DNA of 64,000 nucleotides from contig VXAI01000019.1 in assembly GCA_013399305.1 (NCBI GenBank), positions 3,113,279-3,177,278 of the forward strand, read 5' to 3'. The notes beneath the pieces were generated by a model. The model was not told the DNA's origin, made no database searches, and was given only the letters and a program-made list of their open reading frames with translations. The translations under genes and the position numbers were made by a program. Numbering within the stretch: position 1 is the stretch's first letter; every line of letters begins with the position of its first letter. Below are positions 24,576-36,734 of this stretch, one piece after another. The DNA is from Rostratula benghalensis. Its lineage: Eukaryota; Chordata; Aves; Charadriiformes; Rostratulidae.

Positions 24576-27500
24576 CAAAAGGTCCTGAAAAAAGACATAA
24601 TGATGTTCTACTATACAAAACCAGAGAGTAATCTTCTGTTTCTACTGGGAAAGGATAAATCATTACGTGGGTAAAGAAAGCATACATTACAAAGAGCAAA
24701 TATTTGCCGTGAAGAAGGTAAGTCTTCCTGAGAAATCTGAAGAAGACCTTCTATTTACAAAAATTTGTTTTTGTTTGGGTCATATTAAATATGGCAAATA
24801 AGTGTCCTGGTTCAGGGATGTGGTACTTTCACACCTTTTTTACAGTCCATTAGAAGTGGCCAAGATAGTAAACTCTGAAAGACTTTTATGCATGTAAATT
24901 TTTCACTCTGCTGAGGATATTTTGTACACAACTCAGGGCAGATGTAAAGGTACAGGAAAGAAAAATCAGTCAGTAGAAATATGAAATGTTGTAGAACTAC
25001 TGGGTCATATGTAAAAAGGACTTGCAGACTAATAGAACAAAAAGTCAGGTGCAAATAGTAGACCCGGTGAGATATAGTGAGGCTTGCTATTTTATTTATT
25101 TACCTTAACTTGTTTTTTACTTTGGGGAATATGAATTCAGAGGATTAGAAGTGGTAAGAACTATAATTTAGGATTTAGCAAAGGCTATGTAGTTATCCTG
25201 AGACTTGTAGACAATATATCAATCCATTTGTCAAGTACTTGCAGTTCCCACTTCAAGTGGAATGCACAAAAATAATAAACACTGAGACCACAAAGCTGTT
25301 TGTTGATATTTTATTAAATAAAAAGCTGCAAACAACACCAAAAATCTGTGCAAACCTGATTGCTACTGCCAGCTCTTGTTAGTAATGATATTATTTGTGT
25401 TAATGGCGATGCTACATACATATTACATTGAATTACCTTTAGCCATACCTTCAAATAGAATCAGTCCATAAATATTTCTATACTTTCCTTCATATGAAAT
25501 TTAATTTCAAAATAAAAATGTAGTTCCACTCTGTAAAATCAGATGGATGTCATAGAAACCCATGAAACTAAGGGCTATCTGTCAGCTTTAGAGTTCCTTT
25601 GAAAACTTCTTCTAACCTTCATCAGTATCTATTCACTGTCATGCTTTCCTTTTATAATTACTTATTTGTTGGACTGGCTTGTGAAATACTTTGAGATAAA
25701 TTTGTGCAATCTGCAACACAAAAGAAGCTGAAGAAGCATGCTATTCCTCAATAGATGCAGATCTGGTGTAGAAAATTGGCAAATCTCTCAAATTCCTCTA
25801 GGCACATGGTTCACAGTACAATGTTTTATGACTCTGTAAACATCAATCACGGATGCAGGAAGCAATCTTTTCCCCCCCTCTTAATCCAGATTTTTCTAAT
25901 TCAAAAGCTGATTACCAAGGGTAAACAGATCATTCTGTATCCCCTTCAATTTTTCCACATTTTGGTTTTGAGTGTGACTCCCAAGCTTATTTGTTTAAAA
26001 AGATCCTTGCTGGAACAGTGCATTTTCTTTATTGCACACAAGATTAAAATGTAAGGGTTACGAAGTTCAGCTGAAGTGAACCAATCTGATATACATTAGG
26101 GGAAAACAATAGTAAAACCAGCATTAACACATGACTTGTAACCATACAGCTGGTTATGGCAATTTTTAAATTTATGCTGAAAAGGAAAAAAAAAAAATCC
26201 GTAAGAATGGCACCAGATGATTAAGGTGATTAAAGAGGTTTAAAATGCTATTTTTTTAAAAGTAACTGGCCAGGTTCAGACTCAGAACGGGTTTCTTTGT
26301 AACCTTAAAAAAAAGATATAATTTGAGCCTATAACCTGGCCCTTATTTTAAGACTTTAATTTCTGTTACCTATTCTGATCACAGAAGAAATGACAGGGGT
26401 TTAGTTTCAGTCCAGATTAAAGTAAATCTACGTGTAGGTGACATTAACACCTAGTACATAAGGCTCAGAGGTTTTGTTCTGCATAAGATACACCTGAGGC
26501 ATCTTACATTACATTTTTAATAGAGTAGGATTCTGCACTAAATCAGTCTTTACCTTGTTGCATTTGCAATACTGGAAGCAGAGGCTCCTAATGTAGGCAG
26601 TGTGAATATTTCACCCTATATTTAGATCTCTTCATCCTGGAGTTATCTTCCCATGTCGAGCACTTTAATAGTTAAGATTTACTTCCCTCCTACCCCTAAT
26701 ATATGTCTATGATTTTTTTTTTTTTTTTTTTTTTTGAGGCTGATTGATTGAAATAGACCCATGTGCAGTGTGTATGTGTGTTGGCTCAGAGAATCAGTCT
26801 CTCCTAAACAGTCTTCTACTTGTGCCTTCCATCATCCAAGGAGGGGAAAAAAAATTTGCTGCTGCAATCTCTTTTCTCTCTGAGCAAACACAGCTGGTCA
26901 CCCTCCCCAGGCACGAGGTAAGTTCTGAGCAGGGTTGGCTCTCAGGGCTGAGGTGTCCACCTCCAGGAGCAGGAAAATAACAGAGTATAGAGAGAGTAAG
27001 TGTTTGCCCGTGATTGCTCTTCACTCCATGGAAGGGCTCATCAAAGTTAGTGATATCAAGGTTTATAAAGACTCTTGGTGTTAATTTGCATTCTCAAATA
27101 GGAATAGAAGATACAGCAAAATCTCTTTTATAAGAGATACTGTTTTCTGATTGAGAACTCCAGTGAATCCTTTAATTAGAAACATATCTGTACTGCTGGT
27201 TTGGGTTCTTTTCTAATTCTCAATTATTTAATTTATTCTCTGAGAGTATTATTCTCATTTCTCTAAGAGTTCCATTCACCTTTCTGTATTTTCTCACCTA
27301 AAGAAGTGTTCCTTCTCACTTCATGCCTTTAGCACTTGCAGAGTTGCGAATCCAGTGTTACAAATGAGAGATTACATCTTCAGGATATAAATAAAGGATG
27401 AGATTAGTGCAAAATAATGCAACCAAAAAGTAAATTTATCATTTAAAACATGAGAAAAAATAGCTATTTATGTATTTATATTAAAATGTGTGTTTCTGCT

Positions 27501-29870
27501 ATATGTAATTTATACATATTTCTGCATTCACATATATAGTTAGTATTTTTTTCTAATTTTTTTTTCTAAAATTTTCATGGCATGACATTTTTAAGCATTC
27601 ATTCTCTGAACCTGATATTTCAGAATGATTTACTTTAGACCAATTTTTCCTGGAATATTAATTAATTTTCTTGCTCTTGAGAAAGATAAAGAGGCTTTTT
27701 TAAAAAGAGGTGAAGATTACAGACCTATATTCCTCCAAATTCATGTAAGGTAGGCAATAGACGTTACACAGTTGAGAGAAAAAACAGCTGCTACAACTGG
27801 GAGGAATGCAGAGAGCATGGAAGTAAACAGATGCTTAGAGAAGGCGAGATGGAATTTAAAATAGGACGAGTCTGAACTTTCAGTGGCACTGCTCGGAGCT
27901 GAGATGTACTTCAGCTGTGATGGGAACCTGTGTAAGCACAAACGACTTGCAAGACAAATTATTTTCTTTAGGACTGAGCACAACAGGCCCAGTGAAGCAC
28001 ATGCATATGCTTAACCTATTAGTTCCTTTAAAATCAAGTAACCATTTCTCTCCCTTATTATTATTTAATTGTTTTTAGGCCTTTTTTTGTGTGTGTGTTA
28101 AATCTGATTACTTCATTTTACTTATGGAATATAAACAAGTGTCATCCTAGAAAATAGATCTTACTTATGGTAGATAATATTATAACTAAGGAAAGTACTG
28201 CTTTATGTGAGTTGCACAGGTTGTAAACCACTCAGTGAGTATTTGGACTGAAAGTTTTTGGTAAGCCTAGCTCATTAGGTTATTGACACAGTGACTTTCC
28301 TTAAGGAAACATGTGGGTATATAATTTCTTGGTATGGTGTAAAAACGTGGCGCCTTCCTTCAGTTCACATTAATGAAAGTCATCTGGTTCACTTTGGCAA
28401 TCTCTTTCCAGATGGATATGTGCTGTTTAGAATATTATGAATTTTAGTGTGAAAAAAAAAATCATTAGAATGATTCAAAAAATAAAAATATTGGAAGAAA
28501 TTTAACACATATAGTTTCTTTCTATGACAAGATAACGAAGATGACATAAGCAAGCAAACAAAAAATAGGTGAATTTAGAACAGTAGAGAAGATGGAGAGA
28601 AAAATGAAAATGGAAAAGTGGTTTTCATTTTAATTGCAGAAACAGGACAGGATTTGAAATATGAAACAATAGGTCTATATGTGATATATGCAGAAATCTT
28701 TTCAACAAAAACATCTAAAAATGGTTTCACTTATTTATTTATAGCTCACGTTTTAAAGAACTGTATAGACTGCATGCTTACAAGTTCACTTGGGTATAGC
28801 CAAGTAAAATTTAGCTCAGGAAATTTCACATTCACTGAAATATATGCTTTGAGATTTCCAAGTAGAGCCAATTTTAATGACAATGTTCCAGCTTTTTAGC
28901 AGAACAGTCCAATAAAATCTTAAAGTTTAGTAATGACTGCAGAGGAAGAAAAACATCTTTATTTATAGGCCCTTAAACTGCGGAAGAACAACAGACAAGC
29001 AAAAAAATAGATCACTAAAACCATTTTTTCTTTAGAAAACACCCTCTTTTATAAACTACTTTGTTAGCTGTGAAGTCATATTCAAATTCTTGAAAATATT
29101 ATGAATTGTTTCTCCTTATTCTTTTGCAAGATAGTGACATATTGGTTTGTGCATTTTTAGAAGGAAACAAAACTCTGCATCCATCTATATATTAGCATCC
29201 CTGTATTTGCTAGAAGCCTCTTTTATACAACAACAACAACAGCAAATTAAAAAAAAAGAAATCACAGGAAAAGGCAGAAACAAACCATAACTTTTCTGTA
29301 AAGGAATATTACATTGTATTTTTAAAAAATCTATTTTATACACTAGTTTCTATGCCTTTCTTTTACATTGTTATCAGATCATGGATTGAATCTCCATCCT
29401 TGAGTTTTGGGCTTTGTCTCTGTTGTCATTAACTGCAGCAAACCTATAAAGTAGTAACTTAATTTAAATTGTGAGATATTCCAAGTGATGGTCTAAAGTT
29501 TCTTTTCTAAATATTGTCTAAAGATATCTTAAAGTTTCTCCAAATGCCATGTCTTCTCCATGTGTATTTTAGACTGTAATGTCTGAAGAGCAGGTTCTAT
29601 GTATTTTTCAGACACCTATAATGCAAATCTTTCACTAAACAAAACCAGTATGACACTACAGAGAAGGAGCTAGAATTTATACAGGTGTATGTACATCTAC
29701 CGTGAGAATAACTTCTGCCAAGCAGGAGGCTGTTTTAGGCAGTGATTTCTTCTCTTCTAAGTCCTCCTCTTGCTTTGCAAACTTGAAGAGCTTGAGCTCT
29801 CAAGACTAGATATAAGAATAGTTTCTGTGAAAACACAAGGAGGAACTATAACAGAAAACTCTTTGACATA
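24576..29870. other. 5.3 kb unique DNA, no gene confirmed
   Basis: AT-rich DNA with no recognised CR1. T23 at 26713-26735 ends in GAG, and 179 bases later a good donor (GAG/GTAAGT) appears, framing a candidate exon at 26739-26917; nothing else supports transcription. The remaining ORFs are short. A CAA microsatellite of a few units lies near 29229-29242. Confidence 0.5.
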
Positions 29871-30367
29871 AAATCACACATGGTAGGGTTTGGAAGGAAC
29901 CTCTGGAAACCATCTAGTCCAACCCCTCTGCCGAAGCTGACCCCATCCTCTTGACACCCGCCCTGTAGGTATTTACAAGCATCAATGAGATCCTCTCTCA
30001 GTCTTCTCTTCTCCAGGCTCAACAGACCCAGGTCTCCCTTTCCTCATAAGAGAGGTGCTCCATTCACTTGGTCCTCTTTATAGCCCTCCTGCTGGACTCT
30101 TTCCAGCAGTTTCTTGAACTGGGGATCCCAGAACTGGGCACTGTACTCCGCATGTGGCCTCACAAGGGCAGAGCAGAGGGGAAGGATGACCTCCTTTGAC
30201 CTACTGGCCATGCTCTTTTTAATGCACCCCAGGAGACTGTTGGCTGTCATTGCTGCTGGGACTCATTGCTGGCCCATGGTCAACTTGTCCAGCAGGACTT
30301 CCAGACACCTCTTTGCAGAGCTGCTTTCCCTCAGATCAAGCTGGGGTTATTCCTCCCCAGGTGCATG
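29871..30367 (-). mobile_element. CR1 LINE 3' part, minus strand
   Basis: The 3' end lies at the left (GGGTTTGGAAGGAACCTCTG, then ATCTAGTCCAACCCC), although the 8-bp tail has decayed to AATCACACATGG. The body is the ORF2 C-terminal region: on the forward strand CTTCTCTTCTCCAGGCTCAA, then AACTGGGGATCCCAGAACTG, then CCTCCCCAGGTGCATG at the right edge. It is 5'-truncated. It overlaps in consensus position with the fragment at 32070-32397, so the two are separate insertions rather than one interrupted copy. Confidence 0.93.
29960..30360 (-). pseudogene. CR1 ORF2 C-terminal remnant (reverse transcriptase protein)
   Basis: Minus-strand translation shows the CR1 post-RT region: LTMGQQ, then [46 protein letters not shown] and finally LSLEKRRLRED. 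The order and spacing match the C-terminal part of CR1 ORF2. An in-frame stop (TGA, at 30263-30265 on the forward strand) interrupts it before LLGC. A frameshift separates the LERVQ part from the SLEKRRL part near 30020-30050. It lacks the catalytic RT core and is not functional. The 68-codon ORF at 30044-30250 is part of this remnant. Confidence 0.9.
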
Positions 30368-32068
30368 TAGCTGAATGTTATCTTTCAAACTACATAACCA
30401 TGTAAAGGGCGTAGAGTTATGAAAATCTTGATTATACATTCAGTTAAAATTGCTCAAGTAGATGTTCAGCCTCAGAGCTTTCATTTTGCATAGACTCGTA
30501 TTTTTCCTTTTAGACAATGTCATAAGAATTCTCTTAAAAAAATATTCTAGCCCAAATGAAACTGTTCAAACCTCAAACTCTGAAGGGACATTTGTGGCAA
30601 AATATGAGCAGAAGTGAAAGGTGAAATGAAACATCAAAAGTTTTGTTCATGTTAGGAAAAAGAATCCTTCAAAATGCTTCACTTACCTACAGATCCCTGT
30701 TCCTTGCCTTGGAAAAAACAAAGGACAAAGAAGCAGAGAGCTGCTTTTCTGTAACAAATAAGAAAAATAAAATGGTTGCAATACAGTGAAAAGTTTTTCC
30801 CTAGAGTGTCAACCAAAATTATTCATAGCAATAGAGGTGTCAGCACACTGTGTAACTGAAAATACCACTGACCAGTATGGCTGCATTCAGAGTGTAGCAG
30901 CGATTTCAGTTACCACTGTCTTAGTTGCAATGAGCATTATCTTTGGGTGTGTATGTGTACAACGCGGAGAAGCAAGGCTAGACTGAGGTAGGCAGTGAAA
31001 TGCTCTTCCTTGGAGAATAAAGTTATCAGCTTCAGTCCACAATAGGCCTGACTGAATTGTGGTTGGTAGCTTTGCGTATGAAGTTCCAGCAATGGACCTA
31101 AAGCAGCACCTTGGGTGGCCTTGAAATAATGTAGAAAGAACAAGGGAAAAAAAAAAAGGAAAAAACCATACTTAGATACAGAGTTCTTCCATATATCTTT
31201 TTGTTTGTTTGTTTATTTATACCCAAACCCAAGGCTTAACTTTCCAGAAGAATACGCTTCTCAGAATTGGCTATAATTCTTAAATCATGACTAATCATTC
31301 TTAAATCTATTTTTTTAAAAAATCAAATATAGCTGAAACATTGAAGAGAATGCATGCTTGTTTAAAACACACCTTAAATACTCTTTAAGAACCAAGAAGA
31401 AAGCTATTATACCAAAACTAAACATCTAATTGCTCCTTTGATTACCAAGCCCAAATCAAAGCAGGAAGTAGGCTTTGTTTTAAAACTTGTTGGTGTCGCA
31501 GGTGATAGCCTTCCAGATGGTTATTGCCAACTGCAAACATATAAAAGCTTATTTGCAATTAAAATAAGTTTTCAGATATACTTTGTACCACCTGTTACTT
31601 TAATGGTCCTTAGAACAGCTAGCATTTTGAGCGGCTTTGAGGTGATACAGCAAAATTTATAAGCTTCCAATCTATCTTCAGTAAGCTTGATTTGGAGAAA
31701 ATAAGAGATGTCATCGCTTTCTAAATTTCATATATGTATTATTTAATTTCCGATAGAAATTGTGAACATTTTAAACTGGATTGTGTAGTTTGATAAATGG
31801 AATCTGAGCTTTAGAACTTTTGAGCTAAGGCTTTTGAAAGTGTTCCTAATGACTACCGCTGCTGAAGGTGATAAGGGAACTGCTGCTGAAACAAATTAAT
31901 TTGTATTTGAAAAATTTGCCCTGAGATTTTTGGTTTAAATGTAGACTCAAGTGCTTGAATATTCATTCCAAGCCTATTAAATCCCATCTTTTGTTTAGAA
32001 ATAGAACTGAAGTATCAAACTTTCCTACAGAATTTTCTTTTGAAGCTTCCTTTTTGGAAAAAAAAAAA
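30368..32068. other. Unique spacer between two CR1 fragments
   Basis: 1.7 kb of AT-rich DNA without recognised genes or repeats apart from short A and T runs. It ends in A11 (32058-32068) directly beside the single N. Confidence 0.6.
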
Positions 32069-32069
32069 N
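32069..32069. other. Single N at a repeat junction
   Basis: One ambiguous base between A11 on the left and the internal edge of a minus-strand CR1 on the right. It probably marks a consensus failure or an unresolved join at the homopolymer. Confidence 0.98.
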
Positions 32070-32395
32070 GGGCACAGAGCTGGCTCATGGTCATCCTGCT
32101 GCCCACCAGGACCCCCAGGTCCCTTTCCCCATCACTGCTCTCCAACAGGACAGTTCCCAACTTGTTCTGGTACCTGCAGTTGTTCTTGCCCAGATGTAGG
32201 ACTCTACACTTGTCCTTGTTAAATTTCATTAAATTTCTCTCTGCCCAGCTCTCCAGCCTGTCCAGGTCCCACTGGATGGCAGCTCAGCCTTCTGGCCTCC
32301 CAGTTTGGTGTCATCACCAAACTGGCTGATAATGCACTCCATTCCCTCATCCAAGTCGTTGATGAATATATTGAATAGTACTGGTCCTCGTAAGG
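32070..32395 (-). pseudogene. CR1 ORF2 reverse-transcriptase core remnant
   Basis: Minus-strand translation reads GPVLFNIFINDLDEG, then FGDDTKLGG (codons 32310-32321 hold FGDD, the equivalent of the catalytic F/YADD box with A changed to G). A frameshift near 32270 is followed by [36 protein letters not shown] and MSQLCA, ending at the N. This is the palm/thumb part of a LINE reverse transcriptase. Frameshift, truncation and the altered box make it inactive. The 88-codon ORF at 31963-32229 combines this remnant with unrelated DNA across the N. Confidence 0.92.
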
Positions 32396-32397
32396 AT
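32070..32397 (-). mobile_element. CR1 LINE internal fragment, lacks its 3' end
   Basis: On the forward strand: GCACAGAGCTGGCTCATGGT, CAGGACCCCCAGGTCCC, TGCCCAGATGTAGGACTCTA, TCTCTGCCCAGCTCTCCAGC and TGGTGTCATCACCAAACTGG are consecutive CR1 ORF2 landmarks in reverse complement. Unlike normal insertions, this copy does not reach the CR1 3' terminus: it stops at the A11/N junction. It could be a fragment of a larger copy broken by recombination, deletion or misassembly. Confidence 0.92.
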
Positions 32398-32576
32398 GCT
32401 CAGGGCATGAATACCCTGGTTTCCCCTTGGATATGCTGCTGGGGATAAGGAGCTCCTTCCCTGGGGTCCACGATGGAGAGAAAAGGGGAATGAGATTCTG
32501 GGGCAGAGCAGCACTGAATTAGCTGAGAAAGGCAGGAGCTCAACACGGCATCACTAGGTCAGGCAGAACAAACAGT
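32398..32576. other. GC-richer segment of unknown origin
   Basis: About 180 bases, less AT-rich than the surroundings, lie between the CR1 fragment and a low-complexity AT tract. On the minus strand it begins near TATAAAACTGTTTG and has no ORF of note. It does not match CR1 sequence that I recognise. An LTR-derived origin is possible but unproven. Confidence 0.4.
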
Positions 32577-32652
32577 TTTATAAAAAAATATTTTATTTTT
32601 TATTTTATATTATATTATATTATTTTATTTTTTATTTTATTTTAATTTTAGG
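32577..32652. repeat. AT-rich low complexity (TTTTA/TATAT)
   Basis: A 75-base stretch of TTTTATTTT and ATATT units with no C or G across most of its length. Simple slippage repeat. Confidence 0.9.
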
Positions 32653-33324
32653 CCATTTTACTGCTGAGAGGTTAGTTGTCTTAGAAAACACTAAAAAGAA
32701 GATTGAACGCAAAGATTTCCTTACCTGGGTTTTCCTTCTTGTACTAATTTCAGTATATTTGATGCATTTTTTTCTATCAACTAAGTTTTGCTGTAGCTTT
32801 GATTCCATAAATTTTATCAATTCAGCCCAATAGTAGATAATAGCATACATTTTTCTGTATTCTCAGAGGACATAATATGACCCCAACTGAAACTCAGAAG
32901 ATAAATTAGTGATACACACATACACTTGTAGGAATTCCATTTGGACATTCATTTTTTTTACAGTGATTTGCCTCTCAAGCATTGATAAGTGCATCAGAAA
33001 AAGTTCAAAAACCTGATCATTGTTTCAGTTATTTGATTTACCACACATACAGAGCCACAACAGGGTGATGATATTCCATGGCTGCTTCGGGAAAAATGCA
33101 AGTGTCACAGGTGTGTATAAATACTTTTGTGTTTGTGAAAAGAAAAGCTTAGTTTTATCTGAAATGACATTTTCAAGTTTGCAAAGGAAGTTGTCAAACC
33201 AAAATTTTATAGCTTTAAAAAATTAACACTATAAAAAAAGAAAATGTTTATTAACCTCATCATCTCCTCATTAGCATCACTGCTGTGACTTCTGAAAGAG
33301 ATCGGAGCACTACTAAAATGTCTC

Positions 33325-33340
33325 ATTTGCATTTTGCATA
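33325..33340 (+). promoter_or_regulatory. Paired octamer (POU) motifs
   Basis: A perfect octamer ATTTGCAT (33325-33332) is directly followed by TTTGCATA (33333-33340), so two POU-type half-sites lie in tandem. The surrounding 300 bases are non-repetitive and include CTCATTAGCATCAC (about 33269). The arrangement resembles developmental enhancers. Binding and function are inferred only. Confidence 0.3.
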
Positions 33341-33980
33341 TCTAACAAAACCAGATTACTTTGTTTAAATTATAGCTAATATCATTGTAGTGGTGCTATA
33401 TATTAGCAATTGATTACCTTGTTTCTTCTTCTATAATGGCCTCATTACATTTGATTTTTTATGCCTCATTTTTTTCTTATTGAAATAATAAGTATGCAGC
33501 AGTGAGGTCATTAATATTTTATACACATTTTTCTTGCCACCAAGTACTTCAGTTGAAACACATTGGCTAGTCTCACAACAAATAGAAGCACTTTGACTAT
33601 GAGCAGTATCTAGCCTGATATCAAGGGATAGCTACTAAAAGGGGAAAAAAAAAAAAAAAGTAAGTACCCTGTATATTTCCAAGGAATGAGATAACCTGCA
33701 GGTTAACTGTACAAAAAAGGATCAACTTGGAGTAATAGTCTGGGAACCTGATCTTGCTGAAAAGCACTATTAATGGTAGGGGAAGGAGACGCTAAGAGCA
33801 GAGCTCTAGCACATGCCTCCAACTTCAGAACCAGAACATTGAAATGTACTGCTCTTCATTCTGGGAAAGCCACCTGGTCAATTTGTAGAGTTGGTTTCAG
33901 TTCTGATATCTGGGTTGTTTTTTTTCAAATGGTCTTAGATCATCAGCAGACATTTTTTTCTCTTCTGATGTTTAGTTTTC

Positions 33981-34005
33981 TTTTTTTTTTTTTTTTTTTT
34001 TTTTT
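33981..34005. repeat. Poly-T homopolymer (T25)
   Basis: Twenty-five T residues followed by CTATTCTATAG. It could act as a polypyrimidine tract, but no exon-like sequence follows. Confidence 0.9.
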
Positions 34006-34259
34006 CTATTCTATAGGCAGGTGCAATTAACAATAACTCTTTACAAGATCGATTGCTCACTGTGGATGGAGTGTCTTACCCTGAGAACATTGATCTGAGT
34101 GGTACTGAGTAAAGAGTTTATCCCTTTCAAGCAGCTATCAATCTTTATTCCTCTGAAGCAGCCTTGTAAGATTTATGAATGCTTTGTAGTAGCTATAAGG
34201 TATTCATACCACTATATTTACTCTGTATCTGCTTAGGCATACAGCAGCTCACAAATCAA

Positions 34260-34400
34260 ACCTTCCAGTCATTCAATCATTTCCTCCAATTTCTTGAAAA
34301 GTTGCTTGTATTGAGGTGCCCAAAACTGTGCATCATATTGCAAATGTGTAATCAAGTGCTATACAGAAAGGGACACTTATCTTTCTTTCCATGATGTAAA
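34260..34400 (-). mobile_element. Possible very old CR1 relic
   Basis: TTCTTGAAAAGTTGCTTGTA and GAGGTGCCCAAAACTGTGCA resemble the reverse complement of the CR1 ORF2 block usually read as CTTGAACTGAGGTGCCCAGA. Nothing else in the neighbourhood is decisive, and no 3' tail is seen. A sensitive profile search would settle it. Confidence 0.35.
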
Positions 34401-36734
34401 GCAGCTGTGTATTTCAGTATTTCTATAAGACACGTCAAAATAGCTTGGGTTTGTTTGTATTGTATGACCTTCCAAGACGGTATTTCTTTTTCTTGCCAAA
34501 ATTGCCCCTAAGTTTTTTACAGCTTTGCTTCTTTCAAAAATATTGACTTCTATCATGTGTAAGAAAATACTCAGAATTCATAAATATGTTAGATTTTCAG
34601 GTTGGATTTCATTGTTTCCTTCCTTTCTTCCTTCCTTTCCTATGATGCTTCGTCCATGTTCCTCTGATATTTGAGGCCTTTTGCTGTACTTCTTAAGTAC
34701 TTCTCAAGCTTTCCATTCAGCTGTTTATAACTTTACGCAGATTTTTCCAGCTAAAGATATAGAAATGTGAAAAAAACCTCAGCTGATATTTATGGTGATC
34801 TTTTGTATTTACTGGATTTTAGCTAAAAGTAGACTCTCCATTACATAAACCCAGGCCTACAATTGCCATTAATATGGATTTCTTGACATAGATAAACAAA
34901 AAGGCATTGGTCCTTCAACTGACTTTAGCAACACTTCATATAGAAACCAACTGGAATTACTTTCACGAGCTCATTTTTATGTTCGAGTGTATCATTTATT
35001 AAAATCAAAGGATCTCTTGCTGCCTCTTGAGAGATGCTTGTAAAAAGCAATTTGAAGTTGGAACATTCTATCAAGGGGAGTATTGGATTGTCCATTGCAT
35101 GACATTTTCACATCAAGACAAAAAGCCATTCTGGAAGAGTTAATTTAGTTAGTGGGCTCTGCGCAGGAGGAACAAAAATAAAATTCTATAGCTACAGAAA
35201 TACAGAAGATAAAACTATATGACCCTAAAGATTGGATTTGCCCCCAAATTTCCTGGTATTTTTGAGCACAGTAAAATATAAGAGGTTCTCTCTTGCAGCT
35301 GGAGCTAAAGCAAAATTGAAACCAAACTTGTAGCATAATTTTTGCTATTTTAGGCAAGTTATTCAGTAGTCCTTATTAAAAAATGCAGTTGATAATCTAG
35401 AAGAGAAAGCATTTGCATGATTAGCATTTCAGCTAATCTTCAGTGCCTGAGAAACTTCGATGTTTGTAAAATATAAATTATGGTTGAATCCACTCCTTTT
35501 TGTACTTAGATCCATCTTTAATTAGGTTCAAAAATATCTTTGCAGCTGCTGACCAAAGTTTTCGAGCTCTTTGAAAAACTGCTTAGTTCTTGATGCTACC
35601 ACATACTCGAGCAGCTACAGGGAAATGGTTCCCAGACCTTTTCATAGCCATGACTCAGCTGAGAAAACCGTCGGTGTTGCTTTACCCTAAGTGCATGTTC
35701 TTGGCCTTTCATATATGTGTGTGCATATATGGATTAATATTAAATCTGTAATACATACGTCTCTATATGCATATATAATGCTGTCACATATAGGGTTCAT
35801 TATAATCCATGAATATAGGGTTCATTCCATGCTGCTTTCAAAAAAATTCATTCGTTTGACTCTTGTGATGAAACATTCATTCACAGATCGTAGCAGTAGG
35901 TGTTCAGATACTGCTTGGTTTCAACAAATCAGTGAATCCAATCACTGATAAGTGTGAGAATTACAGCTAATTTTACCCCAAGTGTTAGAAATTGCTGAGT
36001 TTTGTCACTATGACAAACTCCCTCAGAACAGAGGGTGCCTTCCTGTGCAGTGAAGAGCTTTGTCTGGTGATGGGGTGGTACTTTCTCCTTTTTAGACCCC
36101 TGTTGTAGCCAGTGGGTGGAACATCCCTTCTGAACACACCAAAGAATGTGGCAGGTCACAAATGCACCCCCCATGGTGCTGTTTTGAAAAAAAAAAAAAA
36201 CACAACCCAAAACCAAAACAGAACATTTATGCCATCTTTAATAAGCTACATCTCCTCTGAAGTCTTCTAGGTGCTCCAGGCACTGAGTCTTTCTTCCTGC
36301 AACTTATTTTCTTCTTGTTTAAGGGGCAGTTTGATGATATTAACCATGGTCAGCTGGCCAGGAGGTCAGATTAATGCTGGTAGTAGTAAAAGGGAAGTGA
36401 TGGAGCACATGTGTGAGAGCAAGCAAGGGAAGAGGGGAAGTGGGACCAGCCCATTTGACAGCAGGTGGGTATCAGATAAACACTATTGGGAGAGCAACCT
36501 GTGTCCTTGTCACTTAGAGTCCTGTTACACCATCTGTTTTTGACTGAAATTAGTATTTTACATCAGTGTGAACACTAATAAATATATTTGATATATACCT
36601 TTTTGGAATAAGCAAATAAACATATCTCAGTATTGGAATTTTACATTAAGCACCTCAGGATGACAATGAATTTGACCAATTATTGTCAATATCTTTATTT
36701 TTAATGTTATGCATACACCATGTTCCAGTATTTA

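Larger units (their letters stand above)
32653..36734. other. 4 kb unique DNA with an octamer-rich block
   Basis: No gene is recognised. The 33225-33545 part looks like a candidate conserved noncoding element. Poly-A and poly-T runs are at 33645-33659 and 33981-34005. A possible very old minus-strand CR1 relic is listed separately at 34260-34400. A14 lies at 36187-36200, and 36240-36540 is a somewhat GC-richer unknown. Confidence 0.5.

Noticed and set aside
28345..28360. TGGCGCC near 28349 as a retroviral primer-binding site
   Set aside because: Only seven bases match, and no LTR, gag or pol sequence is present nearby.
31963..32229. 88-codon minus-strand ORF as a gene
   Set aside because: Its start is CR1 reverse-transcriptase sequence and its end is unrelated DNA across the N at 32069.
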